Part shown: one piece after another, positions 25,708-34,065 of the stretch
Layout: every line of letters starts with the position of its first letter
How positions within the stretch are numbered: the stretch's first letter is position 1
Source: Microcella daejeonensis
Lineage (GTDB): Bacteria; Actinomycetota; Actinomycetes; Actinomycetales; Microbacteriaceae
Length of the DNA: 64,000 nt
Reading direction: 5' to 3'
Assembly (NCBI RefSeq): GCF_026625045.1
Contig: NZ_CP113089.1
Span: 1,612,001 to 1,676,000 of the forward strand
Notes under the pieces: model-generated
Told to the model about the DNA's origin: nothing
Seen by the model: the letters and a program-made list of their open reading frames with translations, nothing else
The model's database searches: none
Position numbers and translations under genes: made by a program

Positions 25708-26988
25708 ATGACCGACGCCCCCGCGCCGCCGCCGAACCCCGCTCCCGCCCCGCCCGCCGTTCCGCAGCCGTACGGGGCCCCGCCCGCGGGGCGCGCCGCC
25801 GCTCCGACCCCGCGCTCGGCCCGCGCGCTGGCCCCGGACGTCGCGCGCGGCCTCGTGCTGCTCGGCATCGCGCTCGCGAACGTGCCCTTCTGGCTGTACG
25901 GGGTCGAGCAGGGCATCCTCATGAAGCCGCTCGGCGACAGCGCCGACCAGGTGACCAACGCGGTCGTCGCCCTGCTGGCCGACAGTCGCTCGTACCCGCT
26001 CTTCGCGCTGCTGTACGGCTACGGCATCACCCAGATCCTGCTGCGCGAGCAGGCGGCGGGGGCTCCGTGGGATGCCGCGCGCGGGCTGCTCGTGCGCCGC
26101 AACCTCTGGGTGCTCGCCTTCGGAGCGGTGCACGGCGTGCTGCTCTTCTTCGGCGACGTGCTCGGCACCTACGGTCTGCTCGGGCTGCTGCTCATCCTGC
26201 TCGTGCGCGCCTCGGGTCGCGCGCTCGCGATCGTCGGCTGGATCAGCTTCGCCCTGCTCGTGCTCCTCTCAGCGGTGGAGGGGGCGGCGGGCATGACGAC
26301 CGAGACCGCCCCGGGCACCTCGCCCTTCGCCCTTCTCAGCCCGGGTGCCGACACCTACCTCGCCGCGACCGGGGCGCGCGCACTCGAATGGGTCGCGGGA
26401 ATCCTCGGCACGGCCTTGGGCGGCTTCGTGCTCATGCTGCCGACGATGGTGCTCGGCGTGTGGGCCGCCCGGTACCGGGTGCTCGAGAACCCCGAGCCGC
26501 ACCGGCGACGGCTCGCGATGATCGCGGGGCTGGGCATCCCGATCTCGCTGCTCGGCGCCCTGCCGGTCGCGCTCGTGCTGCTCGGCGTGCTCGGAGGCCG
26601 GCCCGTCGTCGACCTGCTCTGGACGATGCTGCACGGCGGCACCGGACCGATCGGCGCGGTCGCCTACCTCGCGCTCATCGCGCTCGTCGTCGGACGGGTG
26701 CGGGCGCCGGGGGACCGGCCCGGTCCGATCGCGCGCGGGTTCGCGGCGCTCGGCAAGCGCTCGCTCACGGGGTACCTGCTGCAGTCGGTGATCTTCCTCG
26801 CGGTGTTCCCGGCGTACACGCTGGGGCTCGGCGGCATCGTCGGGGCGGCCGAGGCGACGCAGGTGGCCGTGCTCGCGTGGCTGGCCTCGCTCGTGCTCGC
26901 GATCGCGCTCGAGGCCCTCGACAAGCCCGGGCCGGCCGAGGCGCTGCTGCGCCGGCTCGTCTACGGGCGGCGGCGCACCGCCTCCTGA
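25708..26988 (+). CDS. DUF418 domain membrane protein
   Basis: A 426-residue membrane protein of the DUF418 (YeiB-like) group, distant relatives of acyltransferase-3 and HGSNAT-like proteins. After a Pro/Ala-rich N-terminus (residues 1-40) come PDVARGLVLLGIALANVPFWL, the usual first helix, and LFALLYGYGITQILLREQA near residue 100. The DUF418 signature GKRSLTGYLLQS is near 345. About ten membrane helices are expected. The substrate is unknown. Leaderless start supported by the -10 at 25696. It is convergent with the mannosyltransferase gene. Confidence 0.88.
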   Translation: MTDAPAPPPNPAPAPPAVPQPYGAPPAGRAAAPTPRSARALAPDVARGLVLLGIALANVPFWLYGVEQGILMKPLGDSADQVTNAVVALLADSRSYPLFALLYGYGITQILLREQAAGAPWDAARGLLVRRNLWVLAFGAVHGVLLFFGDVLGTYGLLGLLLILLVRASGRALAIVGWISFALLVLLSAVEGAAGMTTETAPGTSPFALLSPGADTYLAATGARALEWVAGILGTALGGFVLMLPTMVLGVWAARYRVLENPEPHRRRLAMIAGLGIPISLLGALPVALVLLGVLGGRPVVDLLWTMLHGGTGPIGAVAYLALIALVVGRVRAPGDRPGPIARGFAALGKRSLTGYLLQSVIFLAVFPAYTLGLGGIVGAAEATQVAVLAWLASLVLAIALEALDKPGPAEALLRRLVYGRRRTAS

Positions 26989-26998
26989 GGGACGACCC

Positions 26999-27019
26999 CG
27001 GCCGGCGAGACCCCGGCCG
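26999..27019. terminator. Hairpin between DUF418 and mannosyltransferase genes
   Basis: CGGCCGG (26999-27005) pairs with CCGGCCG (27013-27019), loop of 7. It lies in the 32-base gap between convergent stops and arises from a tandem GACCCCGGCCG repeat. Confidence 0.4.
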
Positions 27020-27020
27020 A

Positions 27021-28649
27021 CTAGACCCAGGTCGGCAGCCAGTAGTGCGCGCGCAGGAAGGGCAGCGGCACGGGCAGCCCCGTCCACAGCGGCAGGAAGT
27101 ACGCGCTGACCGCGACGAGGGCGATGACCGCCACGGTCACGACGGCGATACCGGTGCGGCGCTGGTACGGCTCGTCGTCGGCGTGGCCGAGCACCGCGCG
27201 CAGCACCATGACGAACGCGAGCACGAGGAACGGCGTGAGCACGACCGTGTAGAAGAAGAACATCGTGCGCTCGGGGTAGAGCAGCCACGGCAGCCAGCCC
27301 GCGGCGATGGCGGTGAGCACGAGGGCGATCGGCCATCCGCCGCCGAAGCGGGCGAGCAGCCGGGCTCCCGCGTCGCGGTCGCCCCGGGCGGCGAGCACCG
27401 CCGCGACGACGAGCACCGCGAGCAGCACGAGCACGGCGACGACGGAGCCCCACCACAGCAGCGGGTTCGGAATACCCGTGAGCGCCTGCGCCGTTCCGTC
27501 GCCGAGCTCCTCGTAGTGCATGTAGGTCGGGCGCAGCAGCAGGGGCCAGCCCGCGGCGGGCGCCTCGTAGGCGTGATCGCTCGTGACGCCGACGTGGTAC
27601 CGGTAGACGGCCGCCTGGTAGTGCCAGAGGTTCTGCAGGGCGTCGGGGACGATCGACAGGATGCCCTCCGCCCGCCGCCCCTCGCCCTCGGCCACCCAGT
27701 TCCGGTCGTAGCCGCCGCTCGTGGCGAACCAGCCCCACCAGGTGAGAAGGTGCGCGGCGAGCGCCGTCGGCACGAGCAGCAGGAACGAGATCGGCGCCTG
27801 CCGGAACGCCGTGCCGCTCGCCCACAGCGCGACGCCCGCGCGACGCCGGTCGACGACGTCGGCCACGACGGTGAGCACGCCGACCGCGGCGAGCACGTAG
27901 AGCGCGCTCCACTTGACGCCGACGGCGAGCCCGAGCGTCGCCCCCGCGGCGAGCAGCCACGGCCGCGCCCACAGCGCGGGGCCCCAGTCGGTGGCGCGCC
28001 CCTCGGCACGGCGGCGCGCGAGCCACGCCGCGAGCCGCCGCCGCGAGCCCTCGCGGTCGAGCGCGACGAAGAGCAGGGCCAGCACGATGAGCGCGGCGAG
28101 CACGCCGTCGAGCAGGGCGACGCGGCTCATGACGATGGCGTTGCCGTCGAGCGCGACGAGGCCGCCGGCGATGACGGTGAGCGGCAGGGACGCGAGCAGT
28201 CGGTGCGCGAGCAGCATGACGAGTCCGACGAGCACGATGCCGGTGACGGCGGTGCCGAGCCGCCAGCCTGCCGGATCCGCGGGGCCCAGGGCGAGCATCC
28301 CGAGCGCGATCACCCACTTGCCGAGCGGGGGGTGGGCGACGAACGCCGCCTCGGCGGGCGGAGTGCCGGGGCTGCCCGCCTCGAACGCCGCGTCGGCGCC
28401 CTCCGGCCACGACGCCTCGTAGCCCTGAGTCAGCAGGCTGAGGGCGTCCTTGACGTAGTAGGTCTCGTCGAAGACGAGCGCGTCGGGCTCGCCGAGCCCG
28501 ATCAGCCGGGTGGCCGCGGCCAGGCCGAGAACCGCGGCGGGCAGGGCCGCGCGCACGAGCCGCTGCCGGCGAGGGGATGCCCCCGCCCACGCCGCATCGA
28601 GCCGCGAGCCGCGCCGCTCGCGCACGGCGGGTTCGGCGGCGGCGGTCAC
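27021..28649 (-). CDS. pmt: Dolichyl-phosphate-mannose--protein mannosyltransferase (Pmt)
   Basis: A 542-residue GT-C membrane glycosyltransferase that moves mannose from polyprenyl phosphate to Ser/Thr of secreted proteins, as in other actinobacteria. The catalytic Asp-Glu pair is in VFDETYYVKDA near residue 62, in the first extracytoplasmic loop, followed by HPPLGKWVIALGM. About eleven helices are seen. LWHYQAAVYRYHVGVTSDHAYEAPAAGWPLLLRP near residue 345 is a typical PMT_4TMC block. It starts at GTG; TAGCAT ends 6 bases before it. Divergent from rsmI, an arrangement common in this group. Confidence 0.94.
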   Translation of the reverse strand: MTAAAEPAVRERRGSRLDAAWAGASPRRQRLVRAALPAAVLGLAAATRLIGLGEPDALVFDETYYVKDALSLLTQGYEASWPEGADAAFEAGSPGTPPAEAAFVAHPPLGKWVIALGMLALGPADPAGWRLGTAVTGIVLVGLVMLLAHRLLASLPLTVIAGGLVALDGNAIVMSRVALLDGVLAALIVLALLFVALDREGSRRRLAAWLARRRAEGRATDWGPALWARPWLLAAGATLGLAVGVKWSALYVLAAVGVLTVVADVVDRRRAGVALWASGTAFRQAPISFLLLVPTALAAHLLTWWGWFATSGGYDRNWVAEGEGRRAEGILSIVPDALQNLWHYQAAVYRYHVGVTSDHAYEAPAAGWPLLLRPTYMHYEELGDGTAQALTGIPNPLLWWGSVVAVLVLLAVLVVAAVLAARGDRDAGARLLARFGGGWPIALVLTAIAAGWLPWLLYPERTMFFFYTVVLTPFLVLAFVMVLRAVLGHADDEPYQRRTGIAVVTVAVIALVAVSAYFLPLWTGLPVPLPFLRAHYWLPTWV

Positions 28650-28655
28650 CCGGTC

Positions 28656-28661
28656 ATGCTA
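28656..28661 (-). promoter_or_regulatory. -10 element of pmt
   Basis: TAGCAT on the minus strand, 6 bases before the GTG at 28649, which supports this non-ATG start. Confidence 0.5.
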
Positions 28662-28696
28662 TTCGCCGGGCATCCGCCCCGCCCCGGCGCGAGTGG

Positions 28697-28702
28697 GAGG
28701 AT
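28697..28702 (+). promoter_or_regulatory. -10-like element of rsmI
   Basis: GAGGAT ends 6 bases before the ATG at 28709. The hexamer is off consensus at its first base. Confidence 0.35.
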
Positions 28703-28708
28703 GGCCGC

Positions 28709-29524
28709 ATGATCGTGCTCGCCGCCACCCCCATCGGCAACCTCGGCGATGCGAGCCGCCGCCTCATCGAGACGCTCGAGAACGCCGAGCTCGTGGTCGC
28801 GGAGGACACCCGCACCACCGCGCACCTGCTGCGGGCGCTCGGCATCGAGAACCGTCCGCGCCTGCTCGCCCTGCACGAGCACAACGAGCGCGCGCGCTCG
28901 GCCGAGCTCGTCGAGCTCGCGCGCGACAGCGACGTGGTCGTGCTCACCGACGCGGGCATGCCGGGCATCAGCGATCCGGGCTACATCCTCGTCGAGGCGG
29001 CCATCGCCGCCGACGTCACCGTCACCGCGCTGCCCGGACCGAGCGCCGTGCTCACCGCGCTCGTGCTGAGTGGGCTGCCGACCGACCGCTTCGCCTTCGA
29101 GGGCTTCCTGCCGCGCAAGGGCAGGCTCGGGCACCTGCGCGGTCTCGCCCGCGAGCCGCGCACTCTGGTCTTCTTCGAGGCGCCGCACCGCATCGCCGCG
29201 GCGCTCGCCGACCTGGCCGAGGCCTTCGGGCCCGAGCGCCGCGCCGCCGTCTGCCGCGAGCTGACGAAGAAGTTCGAGGAGGTCGCGCGCGGCACCCTCG
29301 CCGAGCTCGCCGAGCGCTACGCCGAGGGCGCGCGCGGCGAGATCGTGGTCGTCGTCGAGGGGGCTCCGGCCCGCGCGATCGACCTGCCGACCGCGGTCGT
29401 CGAGGTGCAGGAGCGCGTCGCCGGCGGCGAGCGGCTGAAGGATGCGGCCTCGGCCGTCGCCGAGGCCACCGGGCTCGGCAAGCGCGAGCTCTACGAGGCC
29501 GCGCTCAGCCGCACGAGTCGCTGA
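28709..29524 (+). CDS. rsmI: 16S rRNA (cytidine(1402)-2'-O)-methyltransferase
   Basis: RsmI methylates the ribose of C1402 in the decoding centre of 16S rRNA using SAM. The 271-residue protein shows the tetrapyrrole-methylase fold: MIVLAATPIGNLGDASRRLIETLENAELVVAEDTRTT at the N-terminus, LTDAGMPGISDPGYILV near residue 80, ALPGPSAVLTALVLSGL near 112 and FFEAPHRIAAALADL near 155. CRELTKKFEEVARGTL is the RsmI-specific block. The ATG at 28709 is preferred from the conserved N-terminus. Its 3' end overlaps that of the convergent lipoprotein gene by 20 bases. Confidence 0.95.
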   Translation: MIVLAATPIGNLGDASRRLIETLENAELVVAEDTRTTAHLLRALGIENRPRLLALHEHNERARSAELVELARDSDVVVLTDAGMPGISDPGYILVEAAIAADVTVTALPGPSAVLTALVLSGLPTDRFAFEGFLPRKGRLGHLRGLAREPRTLVFFEAPHRIAAALADLAEAFGPERRAAVCRELTKKFEEVARGTLAELAERYAEGARGEIVVVVEGAPARAIDLPTAVVEVQERVAGGERLKDAASAVAEATGLGKRELYEAALSRTSR

Positions 29525-29978
29525 CGGTCAGCGCGACCGGCGCGGGCAGCTCGCGGCCGTCGGTCGTGATGCGCACGCCGTCGAGCACGCCGTCGGCCTC
29601 GCCGGTGCGCTCGATCGCGATGGTCACGTAGCCGGCCTCGCCCGGCGCGAGCTCGATGCCGTCCAGGTCGACGGGCGCCGTCGGGCTCGAGGCGCGATCG
29701 CCGCCGAAGACGACCGACTCGCCCCCGTCGATGACCTCGACCTCGGCCGCGGCGAACCAGCGGTCGATCACCTCGGCGCCCTCGAGCCCGTTCGCCTCGA
29801 TGCCGTCGATCGAGATGGGGTCGCCGCTGCTGTTGACGACGCCGAGGCCGATGCTGCCGACGGTGCCGGTCACGCAGCCGTCGAGGCCCGTGTCGGCGCC
29901 GAACTCGGGGCCGCTGCACCCCGCGAGCGCGAGCAGCAGAACGGGCAGGGCGGCGAGCGTCGGCAGGGGCATCCTCAC
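29505..29978 (-). CDS. Lipoprotein of unknown function
   Basis: A 157-residue secreted lipoprotein. Residues 1-20 are a signal peptide (MPLPTLAALPVLLLALAG) and Cys21 lies in the lipobox LAGC. The mature part is acidic and beta-rich with no recognised domain. It includes LGVVNSSGDPISIDGIE and VTIAIERTGEADGVLDGVRI, reminiscent of small cell-surface Ig-like folds. The GTG at 29978 is favoured because TACCGT ends 7 bases upstream; the ATG at 29972 is the alternative and gives the same mature protein. Convergent with rsmI, overlapping it by 20 bases. Confidence 0.75.
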   Translation of the reverse strand: MRMPLPTLAALPVLLLALAGCSGPEFGADTGLDGCVTGTVGSIGLGVVNSSGDPISIDGIEANGLEGAEVIDRWFAAAEVEVIDGGESVVFGGDRASSPTAPVDLDGIELAPGEAGYVTIAIERTGEADGVLDGVRITTDGRELPAPVALTVSDSCG

Positions 29979-29985
29979 CCCCTCG

Positions 29986-29991
29986 ACGGTA
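29986..29991 (-). promoter_or_regulatory. -10-like element of the lipoprotein gene
   Basis: TACCGT on the minus strand, 7 bases before the GTG at 29978. Confidence 0.4.
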
Positions 29992-30027
29992 CGCGCCCCG
30001 CCGCGGTAACGCCCCCCACCGCGCCCG

Positions 30028-30033
30028 TAGACT
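30028..30033 (+). promoter_or_regulatory. -10 element of metG
   Basis: TAGACT in the context CCCGTAGACT ends 8 bases before the metG ATG. The same CCCGTAGACT string precedes tatD. Confidence 0.5.
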
Positions 30034-30041
30034 GGGGAGTT

Positions 30042-31631
30042 ATGGCCTCCGGCGACTCCTTCTCGATCACCACCCCGATCTTCTACGTCAACGACGCGCC
30101 CCACATCGGGCACGCCTACACCGAGGTGGCGGCCGATGTGCTGGCCCGCTGGATGCGGCAGAGTGGTCGCGACACCTGGTCGCTCACGGGCACCGACGAG
30201 CACGGCCAGAAGATCCTGCGCACGGCGGTCGCCAACGGCGTGACCCCCAAGGAGTGGGCCGACAAGCTCGTCGCCGAGGCGTGGGTGCCGCTGCTGCAGA
30301 CGATCGACATCGCCAACGACGACTTCATCCGCACCACCGAGCAGCGGCACGAGAGCGTCGTGCAGGCCTTCCTGCAGAAGCTGTACGACGCGGGGCTCAT
30401 CTACGACGGCGAGTACGAGGGCTACTACTGCGTCGGCTGCGAGGAGTACAAGCAGCAGAGCGACCTCGTCGACGGCACGGGCGAGTTCGCCGGGCAGCTG
30501 GTCTGCCCCATCCACGGCCGCCCGGTCGAGGTGCTGAAGGAGAAGAACTACTTCTTCCGCATGAGCCAGTTCCAGCAGCGCCTGCTCGACCTCTACGAGG
30601 CGCAGCCCGACTTCATCCAGCCCGACAGCGTGCGCAACGAGATCGTCTCCTTCGTGCGCCGCGGCCTCGACGACCTCTCGATCTCGCGCCAGAGCTTCGA
30701 CTGGGGCGTGCGCGTTCCGTGGGACGACAGCCACGTCGTCTACGTCTGGTTCGACGCGCTGCTCAACTACATCTCGGCGCTCGGCTACGACCCCGAGGCC
30801 GCCGACGGCCTGTTCGAGCGCTTCTGGCCCTCGAACCACATCGTCGGCAAGGACATCGCGCGCTTCCACGCCGTCATCTGGCCGGCGATGCTCATGGCCG
30901 CCGAGCTGCCCGTGCCGCGCCGCGTCTTCGCGCACGGCTGGCTGCTCGTCGGCGGCGAGAAGATGTCGAAGTCGAAGCTCACCGGCATCGCGCCCGCGCA
31001 GATCACCGACGTCTTCGGCTCCGACGCGTTCCGCTACTACTTCCTGCGCGCGATCAGCTTCGGCCAGGACGGCTCGTTCTCGTGGGAGGACCTCTCCGCC
31101 CGCTACCAGGCCGAGCTCGCCAACGGCTTCGGCAACCTCGCCTCGCGCGTCATCGCGATGACGGCGAAGTACTGCGACGGCGTCGTGCCCGAATCCGGCC
31201 CGGTCACCGAGGCCGAGCTGGCCGTGCAGGCGACGGTGCGGGATGCCCTGCGCGACGCCTCCGCCGCCATGGAGCGCTTCGCCATCCACGAGGCGATCGC
31301 CGCGGTCTGGCGCATCGTCGAGCACCTCAACGGCTACCTCACCGAGCAGGAGCCCTGGAAGGTCGCGAAGGACGAGGCGCAGGCGGACCGCCTGCGCACC
31401 ATCCTCTTCACTGCGCTCGAGGGGCTGCGGGCGCTCGCCGTGCTGCTGTCGCCCGTGCTGCCGAAGGCCGCCCAGAAGCTGTGGACGGCGCTCGGCGTCG
31501 AGGGTGCGCTCGGCGCGCTGGGGGAGCAGAGCATCCCGACCGCGGCCGAGTGGGGTCAGCTGCCCGCGGGCACGCGCACGGTGGCGCTCGAGCCGCTGTT
31601 CCCGCGCATCGAGCAGGAGCCGGTGGCCTGA
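30042..31631 (+). CDS. metG: Methionyl-tRNA synthetase
   Basis: Class I aminoacyl-tRNA synthetase that charges tRNA-Met, 529 residues. HIGH is at residues 21-24 and KMSKS at 307-311. The connective peptide carries a reduced zinc knuckle (YYCVGCEEY...VCPIHG). The C-terminal half is the anticodon-binding helical bundle; the tRNA-binding EMAP-like extension is absent, the usual short actinobacterial form. Start chosen at ATG 30042, where the conserved ITTPIFYVNDAPHIGHAY begins within ten residues; a longer open frame upstream runs through the metG promoter and is not coding. Confidence 0.97.
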   Translation: MASGDSFSITTPIFYVNDAPHIGHAYTEVAADVLARWMRQSGRDTWSLTGTDEHGQKILRTAVANGVTPKEWADKLVAEAWVPLLQTIDIANDDFIRTTEQRHESVVQAFLQKLYDAGLIYDGEYEGYYCVGCEEYKQQSDLVDGTGEFAGQLVCPIHGRPVEVLKEKNYFFRMSQFQQRLLDLYEAQPDFIQPDSVRNEIVSFVRRGLDDLSISRQSFDWGVRVPWDDSHVVYVWFDALLNYISALGYDPEAADGLFERFWPSNHIVGKDIARFHAVIWPAMLMAAELPVPRRVFAHGWLLVGGEKMSKSKLTGIAPAQITDVFGSDAFRYYFLRAISFGQDGSFSWEDLSARYQAELANGFGNLASRVIAMTAKYCDGVVPESGPVTEAELAVQATVRDALRDASAAMERFAIHEAIAAVWRIVEHLNGYLTEQEPWKVAKDEAQADRLRTILFTALEGLRALAVLLSPVLPKAAQKLWTALGVEGALGALGEQSIPTAAEWGQLPAGTRTVALEPLFPRIEQEPVA

Positions 31632-31689
31632 GCCGCACGCGAGCACCCCTCGAGGAGTAGCATCGCCGCGATCGGAAGAGGAGACAGCG

Positions 31690-31980
31690 ATGTCGTTCCA
31701 GGCGTACCTCGACACCATCGAGACGAAGACCGGGCTCACGCCGCGGCAGCTGCTGCAGGCCGCCCACGACCGGGGCCTCGCCGAGCCGCCCGTCTCGGCC
31801 TCGCGCATCATCCAGTGGCTGAAGGACGACTACGACCTCGGCCGCGGGCACGCGATGGCGCTCGTGCACGTCATCAAGAACGGGCCGACGATCGCCGACA
31901 CCCACGTCGGCACCGACGGCGTGCACCGCGACGCGTCGACCGAGCTCTGGCTCGACGGCGCCGCGACGAAGCCCTCCTGA
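31690..31980 (+). CDS. DUF4287 domain protein
   Basis: A 96-residue cytoplasmic protein. Residues 1-60 match the DUF4287 pattern: MSFQAYLDTIETKTGLTPRQLLQAA and IIQWLKDDYDLGRGHAMALVHVIKNG. Its function is unknown; related domains occur in proteins annotated with SRPBCC or YdhG-like modules. A ribosome-binding site, GAAGAGG, lies 12 bases before the ATG. It sits between metG and tatD in the same direction. Confidence 0.85.
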   Translation: MSFQAYLDTIETKTGLTPRQLLQAAHDRGLAEPPVSASRIIQWLKDDYDLGRGHAMALVHVIKNGPTIADTHVGTDGVHRDASTELWLDGAATKPS

Positions 31981-32003
31981 ACCCGGTGCTCGGGCCCCGC
32001 CCG

Positions 32004-32034
32004 TAGACTCGACGAATCGTTGCGCGTCGATTCG
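32004..32034 (+). promoter_or_regulatory. Promoter and leader hairpin of tatD
   Basis: TAGACT at 32004-32009 is a likely -10. A 7-pair hairpin, CGAATCG (32013-32019) with CGATTCG (32028-32034), lies in the first bases of the expected leader, followed by GGGAGCC before the ATG at 32067. Confidence 0.4.
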
Positions 32035-32066
32035 AGGGGCGCAGCGGCGAGGCAGAGGGAGCCCCC

Positions 32067-33116
32067 ATGACCGACTCGCTCGATCCCCATGTGCGGCACC
32101 GCTCGTCGATGGACGGCTCCAGCCGCGATCTGAGCTACCCGCCGAGCCCCGAGGCGCTCGTCGTACCCGTCTACGACAACCACACGCATCTCGAGATCGC
32201 CGACGGCGAGAACCCCATGCACTACCGCGAGCACCTCGACCGCGCCTCCGCCGTCGGCGTGCGCGGCGTCGTGCAGGTCGGCACCGATGTGCTCACCAGC
32301 CGCTGGTCGGCCGCGATCGCGGCGCGCGAGCCGCGGGTGCTCGCCGCCGTCGCCATCCACCCCAACGAGGCCCCCGCGCTCGCGCGGGCGGGCGAGCTGG
32401 ATGCCGCTCTCGCGGTCATCGACGAACTGGCCGCGCAGCCCCGCGTCGTCGCGATCGGCGAGACCGGGCTCGACTTCTTCCGCACCGAGGGCGACCAGGA
32501 TCGCCGCGCGCAGCTCGACGCCTTCGAGGCCCACATCGCCCTGGCGAAGAAGCACGATCTGGCGCTGCAGATCCACGACCGCGACGCCCACGACGACGTC
32601 GTCGCGACGCTCAAGCGCGTCGGCGCGCCGGAGCGCACGGTGTTCCACTGCTTCTCAGGCGACGTGGAGCTCGCGAGCCAGTGCGCCGAGAACGGCTGGT
32701 ACGCCTCCTTCGCCGGCACCGTCACCTTCAAGAGCGCCCGCAACCTGCGCGATGCGCTCGAGATCCTGCCGCGCGCCCTGCTGCTCGTCGAGACCGACGC
32801 CCCGTACCTGACGCCGCACCCGTTCCGCGGCCGGCCGAACTCGCCGTACCTGCTGCCGCACACGCTGCGGGCGATGGCCGACCACCTCGGCACCGACGTG
32901 TCGATGCTGGCCGCGCAGATCGGCTCGAACACCGAGCTCGTCTACGGCACGTGGGACGCCCACCCGGTCACCTCGCCCGGCGACCCCTGGGCCGACCGGC
33001 CCGACGCCGCGCACCCGGCGCCCGAGGAGGTGCCGGGCGATCCGCAGGATCTGCAGCCGCAGCACGAGACCCCCGACGGGCTCACGGGCCCGGGCAACCC
33101 CCGCGGCGGAGCCTGA
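32067..33116 (+). CDS. tatD: TatD family metal-dependent hydrolase
   Basis: A 349-residue TatD-type deoxyribonuclease-like hydrolase. Metal ligands are His39 and His41 (YDNHTHLEI), Glu in GETGLDFFRTEG, His in LQIHDRDAH, His in VFHCFSGD and Asp in LLVETDAPYLTPHPFRGRPN. Residues 1-33 and the last 45 (Pro/Asp-rich) are extensions not found in the core family. TatD enzymes digest DNA 3' ends and may act in DNA repair or fragmentation. Its stop abuts the GTG of rsmA (TGAGTG), and metG-tatD-rsmA is a recurrent order in actinobacteria. Confidence 0.94.
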   Translation: MTDSLDPHVRHRSSMDGSSRDLSYPPSPEALVVPVYDNHTHLEIADGENPMHYREHLDRASAVGVRGVVQVGTDVLTSRWSAAIAAREPRVLAAVAIHPNEAPALARAGELDAALAVIDELAAQPRVVAIGETGLDFFRTEGDQDRRAQLDAFEAHIALAKKHDLALQIHDRDAHDDVVATLKRVGAPERTVFHCFSGDVELASQCAENGWYASFAGTVTFKSARNLRDALEILPRALLLVETDAPYLTPHPFRGRPNSPYLLPHTLRAMADHLGTDVSMLAAQIGSNTELVYGTWDAHPVTSPGDPWADRPDAAHPAPEEVPGDPQDLQPQHETPDGLTGPGNPRGGA

Positions 33117-34052
33117 GTGGCGGCGCTGCTCGGCCCCGCCGAGGTGCGCGATCTGGCCGCGCTGCTCGACGTCACGCCCACCAAGAAGCTCGGCCAGAAC
33201 TTCGTGCACGACGCCAACACGGTGCGGCGCATCGTGCAGGCGGCCGCCGTGCCCGCGGGCGCGACCGTGCTCGAGGTGGGGCCGGGGCTCGGCTCGCTCA
33301 CCCTCGGGCTGCTCGAGGCCGGGCATCCCGTCGTCGCCGTCGAGATCGACAAGCGCCTCGCCGCGCAGCTGCCCCTCACCGTCGAGGCGATGCAGCCGGG
33401 GGCGCCGCTCACGGTCGTCACCGCTGATGCGATGACGGTGGATGCCCTTCCCGCGCAGCCCGTCGCGCTCGTGGCCAACCTGCCGTACAACATCTCGGTG
33501 CCCGTGCTGCTGCACCTGCTCGCGACCTTCCCGAGCCTGGAGCGCACCCTCGTCATGGTGCAGGCCGAGGTCGGCCAGCGCCTCGCCGCCGTGCCCGGCT
33601 CGAAGATCTACGGCAGCCCCAGCGTGAAGGCCGCCTGGTACGGGCAGTGGCGCCTGCAAGGGCTCGTCAGCCGCCAGGTGTTCTGGCCGGTGCCGAACGT
33701 CGACAGCGTGCTCGTCGGCATGGCCGGCCGCACCGCGCCCCCCGGAACCGAGGCCGAGCGCCAGCGCCTCTTCGCGCTCGTCGACGCCGCCTTCGGGCAG
33801 CGCCGCAAGATGCTGCGGCAGTCGCTGAGCGCGCTCTTCGGCTCCTCCGGTGCGGCGAGCGCCGCCCTCGAGGCCGCGGGGCTCGACCCGACGGCCCGGG
33901 GGGAGGAGCTCGCCATGCCGCAGTTCCTCGCGCTCGCGCGGGTCGCCGAGATCGAGCCGGGTGCCCCGGACGGTGCATCGGAGGCGGGCTCGCCGGGACC
34001 GGCCGGGCCCGGCGCCGCGGCCGACGCGCCCGGCACTCTCGCCGACGCCTGA
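33117..34052 (+). CDS. rsmA: 16S rRNA dimethyladenosine transferase RsmA (KsgA)
   Basis: RsmA dimethylates A1518 and A1519 near the 3' end of 16S rRNA. The 311-residue protein begins [18 protein letters not shown] near residue 22, shows the SAM loop [11 protein letters not shown] near 57 and the catalytic [15 protein letters not shown] near 121, then [28 protein letters not shown]. The last 30 residues are a Gly/Ala/Pro-rich tail absent from most relatives. The GTG start follows the tatD stop directly. In many actinobacteria ispE comes next; here four other genes intervene. Confidence 0.95.
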   Translation: MAALLGPAEVRDLAALLDVTPTKKLGQNFVHDANTVRRIVQAAAVPAGATVLEVGPGLGSLTLGLLEAGHPVVAVEIDKRLAAQLPLTVEAMQPGAPLTVVTADAMTVDALPAQPVALVANLPYNISVPVLLHLLATFPSLERTLVMVQAEVGQRLAAVPGSKIYGSPSVKAAWYGQWRLQGLVSRQVFWPVPNVDSVLVGMAGRTAPPGTEAERQRLFALVDAAFGQRRKMLRQSLSALFGSSGAASAALEAAGLDPTARGEELAMPQFLALARVAEIEPGAPDGASEAGSPGPAGPGAAADAPGTLADA

Positions 34053-34065
34053 GCAGGGCATCCCC